From the NCBI GenBank assembly GCA_017938215.1, contig JAGBBZ010000020.1, forward strand, positions 1 to 64,000: a DNA stretch of 64,000 nt. The letters run 5' to 3'. The stretch is from Eubacterium sp. Its GTDB lineage: Bacteria > Bacillota > Clostridia > Lachnospirales > Lachnospiraceae. The translations under genes were made by a program, and so were the position numbers. The notes below the pieces were generated by a model. That model ran no database searches. It saw only the letters and a program-made list of their open reading frames with translations, and was not told the origin of the DNA. Positions 53,680 to 62,920 of this stretch are shown here, piece by piece. Position 1 is the stretch's first letter; each line of letters starts with the position of its first letter.

Positions 53680-55128
53680 ATGATCGGACAAATCAAGAGA
53701 TTATACAAAAATAAAATAATAACAATTAGAACCTCTCCAATATATAAGCGTTTTGTAGGAATTGCGTTAGGAGAAGTTTTATTGGGCTGTATGGGAATTA
53801 TACTTTTACAAAACCATCCGGGTCGTGTGCTATCACATATCGTTCTATTAATAGGTCTTTTTATGACCTTGATAGTCATAGGGATAGAATGTATTCAAAA
53901 TGGTGTTCTTATGATTAAAAAGATTAGATCGTATAACGAGCAGAAAGCCTATTCGATAAGAAATGAAGAAAAGCGAAAGAGAAGGATAAAGAAGCGTAGA
54001 CAAGGCCAAACAAAGATTCGAGTAGGTTTCTATTGTGATGGAGGGCAGTTCTGGAGTACTTTCTCTGATTTGTATGATCTTTTGGTTGAAGACCCTAGAT
54101 TCGAGACAGTTGTCATTGCTACTCCTGAGATGCATCAAAATAAAATTTATCACTATAATGCGATTGAGTTTCTTGATAGCAGAAAAATTCCATACATTAA
54201 GGCATGGGAGAACAATCGTTGGTTGGATATAAACAAATTGGACTTGCACTATGTCTTTTACAATCGGCATTATTTGAGTCGTCAGCCCCGAAAAGTGTCA
54301 TTTAAACGTGTTAGAAAGCATAGTAAAATATGCTATATTCCATATGCAACCTGTCCGCAAAATGGAGAAGTGCAGGATACGCTTTGCCGATTTGATGAAC
54401 TGCGAGGATTTGATTATTTGTTTTCTGAAAACGAACTTATGACACAGATATATGAGAGTTACAAACAGAAATTTCCCAATGCGGGTACAACTATTGCAAC
54501 GGTAGGAAGTCCAAAGTTTGTATATGCGTTGGCAAATACAACCAAAGGAAGCACGCATGAAAAAAAATACGTACAGTCAGTGTTGTACACGCCGAGATGG
54601 TGTTTCAGTGAAGGGACTAGTTCATTTCTTGAATTAAAAGATTTCTTTTTTGATATGGCAAAGAACAATAAAAATATTGAGTATATTTTCCGTCCCCATC
54701 CGTTGATGAAGCAGACCTTGGATGAAACTTTTGGGGAAGAGTTTTGGCAGGAATTCTTGGGAGAATTCGATAAATACGAGAATGCAGAGGTGGATCTAAA
54801 AACAGATTATATGGATAGCTTCTCAAGAGCATCGGTACTGGTATCCGATATAAGTACCATGATGTTTGAGTTTTCGGTAACGGAAAAGCCGGTAATTTAT
54901 CTGTATAAAGCGGATAAGTTAAATGAGTTTGGCAGAGAAGCCGCGAAAGGTTATTACTATTGCTATTCGGCTGAAGATGTTGACGAAACATTAAAGAATA
55001 TAAGGGAAGGAAATGATCCTTGTAAAGAGTTGCGTAGAAAGATTTCACAAGAATTATATTGCAACGGGAATGCTTCTGTGGTAGAGAAAATTAGAAGTAT
55101 ACTTTTAGAGGATTTTGAAGAAAGGTAG
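53680..55128 (+). CDS. CDP-glycerol glycerophosphotransferase-family protein (TagB/TagF-like)
   Basis: A 482-residue protein. Two N-terminal membrane helices (about 27-45 and 50-73) are followed by a basic stretch and a GT-B-like domain (about 105-480). That domain carries IFRPHPLMKQTL, LVSDISTMMFEFSVTEKPVIYL and the late FDELRGFDYLFSENEL. These are typical of teichoic acid polymerases and primases, which transfer glycerol phosphate from CDP-glycerol. GTGGAAAAGG lies upstream. No tagD-like separate gene is near, but the next protein has cytidylyltransferase domains and may supply its CMP-linked donor. Confidence 0.8.
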   Translation: MIGQIKRLYKNKIITIRTSPIYKRFVGIALGEVLLGCMGIILLQNHPGRVLSHIVLLIGLFMTLIVIGIECIQNGVLMIKKIRSYNEQKAYSIRNEEKRKRRIKKRRQGQTKIRVGFYCDGGQFWSTFSDLYDLLVEDPRFETVVIATPEMHQNKIYHYNAIEFLDSRKIPYIKAWENNRWLDINKLDLHYVFYNRHYLSRQPRKVSFKRVRKHSKICYIPYATCPQNGEVQDTLCRFDELRGFDYLFSENELMTQIYESYKQKFPNAGTTIATVGSPKFVYALANTTKGSTHEKKYVQSVLYTPRWCFSEGTSSFLELKDFFFDMAKNNKNIEYIFRPHPLMKQTLDETFGEEFWQEFLGEFDKYENAEVDLKTDYMDSFSRASVLVSDISTMMFEFSVTEKPVIYLYKADKLNEFGREAAKGYYYCYSAEDVDETLKNIREGNDPCKELRRKISQELYCNGNASVVEKIRSILLEDFEER

Positions 55129-55135
55129 GAAAAAT

Positions 55136-57145
55136 ATGAAAGCGTTGATACTAAATTCAGGAATGGGAAGTCGAATGGGAGTTCTCACAAGTGAACACCC
55201 CAAATGTATGACAGAAGTAGATTCCAAGGATACAATTTTATCAAGACAATTGAAAATGATTGCAGAAGCGGGCATTCAAGAGGTTGTTATGACAACGGGT
55301 GCTTTTGACAGTGTTTTGGTAAAATATTGTAACAGTCTAGAAATTCCAGTAAATATTACGTTTGTAAAAAATCCAGAGTATAAAACTACAAATTATATTT
55401 ATTCCATTTATTGCGCGCGTGAATATTTGGATGACGATATCTTACTTATGCACGGAGATTTAGTATATGAAAATCAGGTGCTTGATACTGTTTTGGAGAA
55501 AGAAGAAAGTTGTATGGTGGTAAGTAGTACCTTGCCATTGCCGGAAAAAGATTTTAAGGCTGTTGTTCAAGATGGGAAGCTTACATGTGTAGGAATTGAT
55601 TGCTTTAATAGTGCCATGGCAGCGCAACCATTATATAAGTTGCAACGTACCCAGTGGAATACATGGTTAGACCAGATTGTGGCATTTTGTGAGAGTGGAA
55701 AAAGAGATTGCTATGCAGAGAATGCGTTCAATGAGGTGTCAGCAGATTGTACGATTTATCCGTGTGATGTAAGGGACATGCTTTGTGCAGAAATTGATAA
55801 TCAAGAGGATTTGGCGGTGGTATCGTCTCGTTTGGAGGAAGTAGAACGAAGAACGGTATATATGTGTTTTTCTACGGATATGCTACATAGTGGACATATA
55901 TCACTAATTAAAAAAGCAAAAAAGCTTGGAAAATTGATTATTGGTGTCATGTCAGATGATGTAGTGGCTAGCTATAAGAGATTTCCGATGATGCAATATG
56001 CAGAGAGAAAGGCTATGTTTGAAAGTTTAGCCGGAGTTCATATGGTAGTGGAGCAAGATACATTAAGTTATAAAAAGAACATAGAAAAGTATCAGCCTAC
56101 GTATGTTGTTCATGGTGATGATTGGAAGCAAGGAGTTCAGAAGAATGTTCGTGACGAAGTGGTTTCGTTGCTTGCGTCTTACGGAGGCATTCTTGTCGAA
56201 TATCCATACACGTATAAAGAAAATTTGGCAGATATTGATAAAATGGCTCGTGCAGAATTATCAACACCAGATATGCGAAGAAAACGTTTGAGACAGGTAT
56301 TGAATATGAAAGGAACCATCACAGCGATGGAGGCACATAGTGGACTGACCGGATTGATTGTAGAGAATACCATGGTAGAAGAAAAAGGTGGTGTTCGTCA
56401 GTTTGATGCTATGTGGGTAAGTTCTTTGTGTGATTCGACGGCAAAGGGAAAGCCTGATATCGAACTTGTAGATATGACATCGAGATTTAAGACGATTGAT
56501 GAAATATGCGAGGTTACGACGAAGCCGATTATTTTTGATGGGGATACGGGTGGAATAACGGAACATTTTGTATATACTGTTCGTACGTTAGAGCGTATGG
56601 GTGTATCAATGATTATTATTGAAGATAAAACAGGCTTAAAGAAAAATTCTTTGTTTGGCACGGAGGTTGCACAAACTCAGGCGAGCATAGAAGAATTTTC
56701 TGAAAAGATCTCTGCTGGCAAAAGAGCACAGAAGACAAAAGAATTTATGATTTGTGCTAGAATTGAAAGCTTGATTTTGGAGCAGGGAATGGAAGATGCT
56801 GTGACCAGAGCGTTTGCATTTGCAAAGGCGGGTGCGGATGCGATTATGATTCACAGTAGAAGAAAGGAACCAGATGAGATTTTTGAGTTTGTTGAGAGAT
56901 TTCGGAAAGAAGATAAGGTTACGCCGATTGTAGTTGTTCCTACATCCTTCAATACTGTGACAGAGGAAGAATTTAAGCAAAGAGGTGTAAATATTATTAT
57001 TTATGCAAATCAATTGACTAGAACAGGATTTCCGGCTATGCAAAATGCAGCTAGAATGATCTTGGAGAATCATCGGGCGAAAGAATGTGATGATATGTGC
57101 ATGCCTTTTAAGGATATTATTCGCTTGATCCCAGAAGAAATGTAA
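55136..57145 (+). CDS. fused nucleotidyltransferase - cytidylyltransferase - phosphoenolpyruvate mutase
   Basis: A 669-residue three-domain enzyme. Domain 1 (about 1-235) is a sugar-nucleotide/LicC-type nucleotidyltransferase (LNSGMGSRMG loop, HPKCMTEV, HGDLVYEN). Domain 2 (about 238-375) is a TagD/ECT-like cytidylyltransferase with HSGH at about 251-254; the usual ISSTxxR motif near its end is not recognisable. Domain 3 (about 381-669) is phosphoenolpyruvate mutase, with FDGDTGG (Asp468) and the signature EDK-5-NS (496-505). It would form phosphonopyruvate and also activate a phosphonate with CTP. I start it at 55136, with AAAGGTAGGA upstream. The two following genes complete the pathway. 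Confidence 0.9.
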   Translation: MKALILNSGMGSRMGVLTSEHPKCMTEVDSKDTILSRQLKMIAEAGIQEVVMTTGAFDSVLVKYCNSLEIPVNITFVKNPEYKTTNYIYSIYCAREYLDDDILLMHGDLVYENQVLDTVLEKEESCMVVSSTLPLPEKDFKAVVQDGKLTCVGIDCFNSAMAAQPLYKLQRTQWNTWLDQIVAFCESGKRDCYAENAFNEVSADCTIYPCDVRDMLCAEIDNQEDLAVVSSRLEEVERRTVYMCFSTDMLHSGHISLIKKAKKLGKLIIGVMSDDVVASYKRFPMMQYAERKAMFESLAGVHMVVEQDTLSYKKNIEKYQPTYVVHGDDWKQGVQKNVRDEVVSLLASYGGILVEYPYTYKENLADIDKMARAELSTPDMRRKRLRQVLNMKGTITAMEAHSGLTGLIVENTMVEEKGGVRQFDAMWVSSLCDSTAKGKPDIELVDMTSRFKTIDEICEVTTKPIIFDGDTGGITEHFVYTVRTLERMGVSMIIIEDKTGLKKNSLFGTEVAQTQASIEEFSEKISAGKRAQKTKEFMICARIESLILEQGMEDAVTRAFAFAKAGADAIMIHSRRKEPDEIFEFVERFRKEDKVTPIVVVPTSFNTVTEEEFKQRGVNIIIYANQLTRTGFPAMQNAARMILENHRAKECDDMCMPFKDIIRLIPEEM

Positions 57146-57190
57146 AGTTGTTATAAAGTGGCATGGTATAAAATAGGAGGCGTGGTTAGC

Positions 57191-58273
57191 GTGAGTCAGA
57201 GAATTATTGAGTTAAGTGATGATTACAAAGAATTGGATCCATATCTTCAAGATGATGTCATGTTAGTGTGTGATGATTCTCTTTCGTTTTTGCGTATAAA
57301 GGAAAAAGTGAAGGAGCTTAAAGTTGTCTTTAGTGATGTTGAGCCAAACCCAGATTATGCAACGGTTGAGAGAGGTGTGCAGCTCTTTCGAAAAAGTGGT
57401 TGCAAAAAGATTCTTGCGATTGGGGGAGGGAGTACAATCGATGTTGCAAAATGCATAAAATTGTATTCAAACATGGACGATGATAAGAATTATTTGCATC
57501 AGAAGATTGTACAAAATGATGTTGCATTGTATGCAATTCCGACAACAGCAGGAACGGGATCAGAAGCAACCCAATATGCGGTTATTTATTATAAAGGTGA
57601 AAAGCAGTCCGTTACACATGAAGACTGTATTCCAAGTGTCGTTTTTTTTGATCCTTCTGTGTTAGAGACGCTACCAGATTATCAAAAGAAGGCAACAATG
57701 TTTGATGCTTTATGCCATGCGACAGAATCCTATTGGTCCGTGAATTCCACACAGGAAAGTAGGGATTATTCGCGACAAGCAATTGAGATTATTTTACAGA
57801 ATAAAGATGCTTATATGAAAGGCGATAAAACATCCTTTGTAAATATGTTGCAAGCAGCATATTATGCGGGAAAAGCGATTAATATATCCCAGACTACAGC
57901 TGGACATGCTATGTGTTACAAATTAACATCTTTGTACGGCATTGCGCATGGACATGCAGCAGCTCTTTGCGTATCTGTATTATGGCCATTTATGATAGAA
58001 AATATGGAGCGTACCATTGATCCAAGAGGCAAAAAGCATTTGAAAAATATTTTTGAACAGTTAGCGCAAAGCTACAATTGTACTACTGTTGAAGAGGCAG
58101 TCAATGTGTTTGTCGGATTGGTGAGGGAGATGGGATTATGTGCACCCGACATTCCAGAGAAGGATTGTTCTGTTTTGTGTGAATCTGTAAATCCGGTACG
58201 ATTGAAGAATCATCCGATTCAGTTGGACGATTCGTGTATCTATGATTTGTACTGTGAGATTAGGAATTTGTAA
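57191..58273 (+). CDS. iron-type alcohol dehydrogenase, likely phosphonoacetaldehyde reductase
   Basis: A 360-residue oxidoreductase. The nucleotide motif GGGSTIDVAK, PTTAGTGSEATQ, and the iron ligands in FDALCHATES and GIAHGHAAAL belong to the iron-containing alcohol dehydrogenase family. Next to phosphoenolpyruvate mutase and phosphonopyruvate decarboxylase, such enzymes (PhpC type) reduce phosphonoacetaldehyde to 2-hydroxyethylphosphonate. GGAGG ten bases upstream favours the GTG at 57191; a GTG at 57158 would add 11 residues. The substrate is inferred from the neighbours. Confidence 0.82.
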   Translation: MSQRIIELSDDYKELDPYLQDDVMLVCDDSLSFLRIKEKVKELKVVFSDVEPNPDYATVERGVQLFRKSGCKKILAIGGGSTIDVAKCIKLYSNMDDDKNYLHQKIVQNDVALYAIPTTAGTGSEATQYAVIYYKGEKQSVTHEDCIPSVVFFDPSVLETLPDYQKKATMFDALCHATESYWSVNSTQESRDYSRQAIEIILQNKDAYMKGDKTSFVNMLQAAYYAGKAINISQTTAGHAMCYKLTSLYGIAHGHAAALCVSVLWPFMIENMERTIDPRGKKHLKNIFEQLAQSYNCTTVEEAVNVFVGLVREMGLCAPDIPEKDCSVLCESVNPVRLKNHPIQLDDSCIYDLYCEIRNL

Positions 58274-58284
58274 GGAGAGAGAAA

Positions 58285-59406
58285 ATGCAGGTAGAAAAGT
58301 TAGTAGAAATAATAGGATCGGATTTTTATACAGGAGTTCCGGATTCGCAATTAAAGTCTTTGTGTGATTATTTAATGAGCCGATACGGAATTGATCAAAA
58401 GCATCATGTGATTGCAGCAAATGAAGGAAACTGTGTAGCTCTTGCTGCAGGCTATAATTTGGCGACAGGAAAGATACCTGTAGTATATATGCAAAATAGT
58501 GGACAGGGAAATGTGATTAATCCGGTAGCATCCTTACTGAATGATAAAGTGTATTCGATTCCTATGATCTTTATCATTGGGTGGAGAGGAGAGCCGGGCA
58601 CAAAGGATGAGCCACAGCATATCTATCAGGGTGAAATTACCGTTGAATTGATGAAATTGATGGGGATTGATACCTTTGTTATTGGATCGGATACAAAAGA
58701 AGAAGAAGTAATTGCTGCCATGCAGATATTTGAAAAAAAATTGGCCGAAGGAAAAAATGTAGCATTTATTATTCGGAAGGGTGCGTTGGAGTATTCTGGA
58801 AAAACAGTCTATAAAAATGAGAATACAATGCGCAGAGAAGATATCATAGAACACATTGTAGCACAAACAGATAAAGATCCGATTGTATCTACAACAGGAA
58901 AAGCAAGTCGGGAATTATTTGAGATTCGCGAAAAAAATGAACAGGGACATCAGTATGACTTTTTGACAGTAGGTTCTATGGGGCATAGTTCTTCTATAGC
59001 ATTAGGAATTGCATTTCATAAAATAGGAAATAAAGTTTGGTGCATTGATGGCGATGGTGCGGCATTAATGCATATGGGATCAATGGCAGTGATTGGCGCC
59101 AATAAACCTGCAAATATGGTGCATGTGATCATTAATAATGGTGCGCATGAGACGGTGGGTGGCATGCCGACGGTAGGGGCTACTGTGAATTTTGTGGATA
59201 TTGCAAAAGCGTGTGGATATCCGAATGCCGTTTGCGTAAGTACAATGGAGGAGTTGGATGCGCAATTATGCAAGGCGAAAGCTAGTGATTCGTTATATCT
59301 GATCGAAGTTAAGTGTTCGATTGGAGCAAGAGAGGATCTGGGAAGACCTACCACTACTGCGATAGAAAACAAGCAAATGTTTATGAACTACCTAAGAGAA
59401 ATATAA
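58285..59406 (+). CDS. phosphonopyruvate decarboxylase
   Basis: A 373-residue thiamine-diphosphate enzyme that turns phosphonopyruvate into phosphonoacetaldehyde and so pulls the unfavourable mutase reaction forward. Characteristic segments are FYTGVPDSQLKSLCDYL, AANEGNCVALAAGY (catalytic Glu), VYMQNSGQGNVINPVASL, GDGAALMHMG and INNGAHETVGGMPTVG. AAGGAGAG lies upstream. The three phosphonate genes form one operon with short gaps. Confidence 0.95.
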   Translation: MQVEKLVEIIGSDFYTGVPDSQLKSLCDYLMSRYGIDQKHHVIAANEGNCVALAAGYNLATGKIPVVYMQNSGQGNVINPVASLLNDKVYSIPMIFIIGWRGEPGTKDEPQHIYQGEITVELMKLMGIDTFVIGSDTKEEEVIAAMQIFEKKLAEGKNVAFIIRKGALEYSGKTVYKNENTMRREDIIEHIVAQTDKDPIVSTTGKASRELFEIREKNEQGHQYDFLTVGSMGHSSSIALGIAFHKIGNKVWCIDGDGAALMHMGSMAVIGANKPANMVHVIINNGAHETVGGMPTVGATVNFVDIAKACGYPNAVCVSTMEELDAQLCKAKASDSLYLIEVKCSIGAREDLGRPTTTAIENKQMFMNYLREI

Positions 59407-59577
59407 GAGATATACAAATTTTTTTTATCTCAATATTCGTGTATATGGGAAAACGATGCGGCAATCTGGTTGATGATGTAGTTTGAGTAATATGAATTCA
59501 ACGATAGAACCTAGGAAGGAAAAACATGGCAAAATTAGTATAATGGTGGACTATTATGAATGAAAAGAGGTGATGAC
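59407..59577 (+). other. short intergenic gap
   Basis: AT-rich gap of 171 bases after the phosphonate genes. GAGATA at 59407 and TATCTC at 59426 can pair around a T-rich loop, a weak hairpin at best. A TATAAT at 59539 has no good partner at -35. I see no gene here. Confidence 0.4.
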
Positions 59578-61281
59578 ATGGGGAGAACTGTCGGAATCGG
59601 AATACAGGATTTTGAAGATGTGATAAAGAATGATTACTTTTATGTAGATAAGACTTCATTTATCAAGGAATTGTGGGAGAATGGGGATAGCGTAACGCTC
59701 ATTACTCGTCCACGTCGTTTTGGTAAAACCTTGAACATGAGCATGTTGAATCGCTTTTTTTCTCTTGAGTATGCAGGAAAGGGAGAGGTATTTGAGGGGC
59801 TTTCTATCTGGCAGGAGGAGAAATATCGACAGTTGCAGGGAACATATCCAGTCATAAACCTTTCTTTTGCCAATGTAAAAGAGAAAAATTTTGAAGCTAC
59901 TAAAGAAAAAATTTACCAATCAATCGTGAATTTGTATAGTAAATATAGTTTTTTGCAAGAGAGTGATGTGTTGACGGATATTGATAGAGGCATCTTTAAG
60001 CGCATATCGATGGATATGAAAGAAACCGATGCGACATCGGCATTACACAATCTGTCTGATTATTTGTGTCGATATTATAATAAAAAAGTCATCATCCTTC
60101 TGGATGAATACGATACACCGATGCAGGAAGCCTATGTGAATGGTTTTTGGGATGAACTGGTTGCATTTACTAGAAGTATGTTCAACGCCACGTTTAAAAC
60201 CAATCCATATCTTGCAAAAGGAATCATGACAGGGATTACTAGGGTGAGTAAAGAATCTATTTTTTCTGATTTAAATAATCTGGAAGTGGTGACTACGACA
60301 TCCGATAAATATGCAACTGCTTTTGGGTTTACAGAAGAAGAAGTGTTTGCAGCGTTAGAGGAATGTGAGCTTGCGTCTGAAAAAGAAAGTGTAAAGAAGT
60401 GGTACGATGGATTCGTTTTTGGACATCAGGCAGATATTTATAACCCGTGGTCAATTTTGAATTTCTTAGATAAAAAGAAGTATTCAACCTATTGGGCAAA
60501 TACCAGCTCCAACAGTTTGGTGGGAAAGCTCATTCGAGAAGGTGGACACGGTGTAAAGATGTCATTTGAAACGCTTATGAGAGGAGAACACTTGCACTGT
60601 CCAATGGAAGAACAGATTGTTTATAATCAGTTGTGGCAGAAAGAGTCTGCAATCTGGAGTTTGATGCTTGCAAGTGGTTATCTCAAGGTACTTGAGTATG
60701 AAAAAATGGATGAGCTGGAGATCGATGGAAGTGTGCGGTATGAGGTGGCAGTAACCAATCGCGAAGTTCGATATATGTTTTCTGGTATGATAAGTGACTG
60801 GTTCAGCCCAGCAGAGGATGATTATAATGATTTTATCAAGGCAATGCTTACGCAGAATGTGGATGCCATGAATGTTTATATGAACCGCATTGCGCGAACG
60901 CTTTTTAGTTACTTTGATACAGGAAAACATCCAGCAGGACAGGAACCAGAACGTTTTTACCATGGCTTTGTATTGGGGTTAATGGTGGATTTGCAACGAG
61001 AGTATATTGTCACATCGAATCGAGAAAGTGGATTTGGTAGATATGATGTAATGATTGAACCAAAGGATCCGAGCAAGAATCCAGCAGTGATTATCGAGTT
61101 TAAAGTACGAAATACCAGAAGAGAAGCGTCTTTGGAAGAGACGGTTGCAGTGGCACTTGCGCAGATTGAAGAAAAGCAGTATGCTACTTCGCTTCTTGCA
61201 AAAGGCGTCCCTGCGAATCGGATATACAAGTATGGATTTGCTTTTGAAGGAAAGAATGTATGGATTGAAAAAGCAGAGTGA
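59578..61281 (+). CDS. AAA-ATPase-like / PD-(D/E)XK nuclease protein (DUF1703 type)
   Basis: A 567-residue protein. The N-terminal AAA-ATPase-like domain has the start GIQDFEDVIKNDYFYVDKTSFIKEL, a variant Walker A (ITRPRRFGKTLNMSML) and Walker B (VIILLDEYDTPM). The C-terminal part has the nuclease-like segment RYDVMIEPKDPSKNPAVIIEFKV. Such proteins occur in many copies in gut Firmicutes and Bacteroidetes; their role is not known and may be linked to mobile DNA or defence. I start it at 59578, with AGAGGTG upstream. It is not part of the glycan operon by content. Confidence 0.85.
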   Translation: MGRTVGIGIQDFEDVIKNDYFYVDKTSFIKELWENGDSVTLITRPRRFGKTLNMSMLNRFFSLEYAGKGEVFEGLSIWQEEKYRQLQGTYPVINLSFANVKEKNFEATKEKIYQSIVNLYSKYSFLQESDVLTDIDRGIFKRISMDMKETDATSALHNLSDYLCRYYNKKVIILLDEYDTPMQEAYVNGFWDELVAFTRSMFNATFKTNPYLAKGIMTGITRVSKESIFSDLNNLEVVTTTSDKYATAFGFTEEEVFAALEECELASEKESVKKWYDGFVFGHQADIYNPWSILNFLDKKKYSTYWANTSSNSLVGKLIREGGHGVKMSFETLMRGEHLHCPMEEQIVYNQLWQKESAIWSLMLASGYLKVLEYEKMDELEIDGSVRYEVAVTNREVRYMFSGMISDWFSPAEDDYNDFIKAMLTQNVDAMNVYMNRIARTLFSYFDTGKHPAGQEPERFYHGFVLGLMVDLQREYIVTSNRESGFGRYDVMIEPKDPSKNPAVIIEFKVRNTRREASLEETVAVALAQIEEKQYATSLLAKGVPANRIYKYGFAFEGKNVWIEKAE

Positions 61282-61299
61282 AATAGTTACATTATATAA

Positions 61300-61330
61300 A
61301 AGAAAAGGGGCATCTCAGTGAGATGCCTCT
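61300..61330. terminator. terminator between the AAA gene and the ABC exporter operon
   Basis: GGGGCATCTC at 61307 pairs with GAGATGCCTC at 61320 with one G-U pair. On the minus strand CCCC is followed by TTTTCTTTT, so it ends the exporter operon. Confidence 0.8.
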
Positions 61331-61339
61331 AAAAGGTTC

Positions 61340-62080
61340 CTATTTTACTCCTTCGATATATGCGTCGCATACTTCGTTTACTTCGCCAACCTTTTTGATG
61401 TCACCCTTGTGAATCCACACGGCATGATCACAGAGTTTTCGGACGGAATCAATGGAGTGAGATACGTAGAGAAGAGTAGTGCCGCCGCTAAGCATCTCGT
61501 CCATTCGTTGTAAGCATTTTTGCTGGAACTTAAAGTCACCCACCGCTAGAATCTCATCGACAATCAGGATATCTGGATCTACTAAAGTTGCAATGGCAAA
61601 GCCCAGACGAGCCCGCATACCAGAAGAAAAGTTTTTTAGTGGAGAATCTAAGAATTCCTGTAACTCGGAGAATTCCACGATTTCGTCAAAGTGAGCATCC
61701 AAAAACTTCTTACTATGACCAAGAACTGTACCATTTAGGTAAATGTTCTCGCGAGCGGTAAGAGACATGTCAAAACCTGCACCAAGCTCAATTAGTGGGG
61801 AAACCACACCGCGCACCGTGATCTCACCTTTGTAAGGCTTGATAATTCCGCTTATCGCTTTTAATAAAGTGGATTTTCCGGAACCATTGGTACCCACCAG
61901 CGCCCAAGCTTCTCCTTTTCGAATTTGGAAATTGGCGCCCTTTACGGCTAAAAATTCTTGAAACATAAGCTCGCGCTTAATGAGTTTGATAAAGTATTCT
62001 TTTAAGTTATCTATTTTTTCTGTTGATTTATTAAAACGTATCGTGACGTTATTTACATCAATTACTACATTTTGATCCAT
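61340..62080 (-). CDS. polysaccharide ABC transporter ATP-binding protein (Wzt/TagH type)
   Basis: A 246-residue ATPase for export of a lipid-linked glycan or teichoic acid. It has Walker A (GTNGSGKSTLLKAISG), the family stretch SPLIELGAGFDMSLTARENIYLNG, the signature LKNFSSGMRARLGFA and Walker B (ILIVDEILAVGD). Unlike Wzt of O9a-type systems it lacks a C-terminal sugar-binding domain. I start it at 62080, with AAAGGAAA upstream. The permease gene is just upstream in the same operon. Confidence 0.93.
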   Translation of the reverse strand: MDQNVVIDVNNVTIRFNKSTEKIDNLKEYFIKLIKRELMFQEFLAVKGANFQIRKGEAWALVGTNGSGKSTLLKAISGIIKPYKGEITVRGVVSPLIELGAGFDMSLTARENIYLNGTVLGHSKKFLDAHFDEIVEFSELQEFLDSPLKNFSSGMRARLGFAIATLVDPDILIVDEILAVGDFKFQQKCLQRMDEMLSGGTTLLYVSHSIDSVRKLCDHAVWIHKGDIKKVGEVNEVCDAYIEGVK

Positions 62081-62107
62081 TCTTTTTTCCTTTCTCAGCA
62101 ATCCGAA

Positions 62108-62896
62108 CTAAATATATAAGATAAAGTTTTTCTGTGTCTTCGTAAATACAATTGTTCCAATGATGAGCATTATGAGAGAAAATCCACAGCCCATCCCAAC
62201 CATAAGCGGATCAGGAAAACAATTGTACAAAGTCAAGCATCGCATTTGTTGTACATATGAATACATCGGATTGAAGTGAACGATGATAAATTCCAAGTTA
62301 TATGGTAATGCAGAAACAGGGTAAAAAAGTGGTGTGGCATACATCCATGCGGTGGTAAAGGCTTTGTAGATGTATTGGATGTCTCGGAAATACACGTTCA
62401 TAGCTCCTAAAAACATTCCCAAACCAACATTAAATACAAAACATTGAACTAATATCAATGGGAAGAAAATTAAGTGGTAGGAAAAGGTTGCACCGGTAAA
62501 CAGCATAACAATTAGCAAAGCCCCCACAGAAAGAAAGCAATCAATCATACAACTTGCAACTTTGGATACGGCAAAAACGTACTTTGGCAAGTAGGTTTTT
62601 TTTAGAAGAGAAGCATTTCCGGTGATGGAATGCATCGCTTGATTGGTGGAAATATTAGTAAAGTTAAACAAAAGTTGACCACTAATCAAGAACACCGGAT
62701 AGTTCGCGATGCCACGGTTAAAAAAGTGGGTGAAGATGATGGATTGCACGACCATGATGAAAAGTGGGTTCAACACACTCCACACATAACCGAGAAAACT
62801 TCGACGATATTTCAATTTCAAGTCTCGACTGACCAGCTGTATCATCAGGTCTTTGTATTTGATAAATCCTTTGATTCGTTCGATAAAAAGTTTCAT
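62108..62896 (-). CDS. polysaccharide ABC transporter permease (Wzm/TagG type)
   Basis: A 262-residue ABC-2 permease with about six helices. LVSRDLKLKYRRSFLGYVWSVLNPLFIMVV, NLGLGMFLGAMNVYFRDIQYIYKAF-like GLGMFLGAMNVYFRDIQ, and LPYNLEFIIVHFNPMYSYVQ are the hallmarks of Wzm/TagG. GGAATT lies upstream. With the ATPase it should carry the finished glycan chain to the outside of the membrane. Confidence 0.92.
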   Translation of the reverse strand: MKLFIERIKGFIKYKDLMIQLVSRDLKLKYRRSFLGYVWSVLNPLFIMVVQSIIFTHFFNRGIANYPVFLISGQLLFNFTNISTNQAMHSITGNASLLKKTYLPKYVFAVSKVASCMIDCFLSVGALLIVMLFTGATFSYHLIFFPLILVQCFVFNVGLGMFLGAMNVYFRDIQYIYKAFTTAWMYATPLFYPVSALPYNLEFIIVHFNPMYSYVQQMRCLTLYNCFPDPLMVGMGCGFSLIMLIIGTIVFTKTQKNFILYI

Positions 62897-62920
62897 GATA
62901 AATTCCTTTCTTATCCCCTA

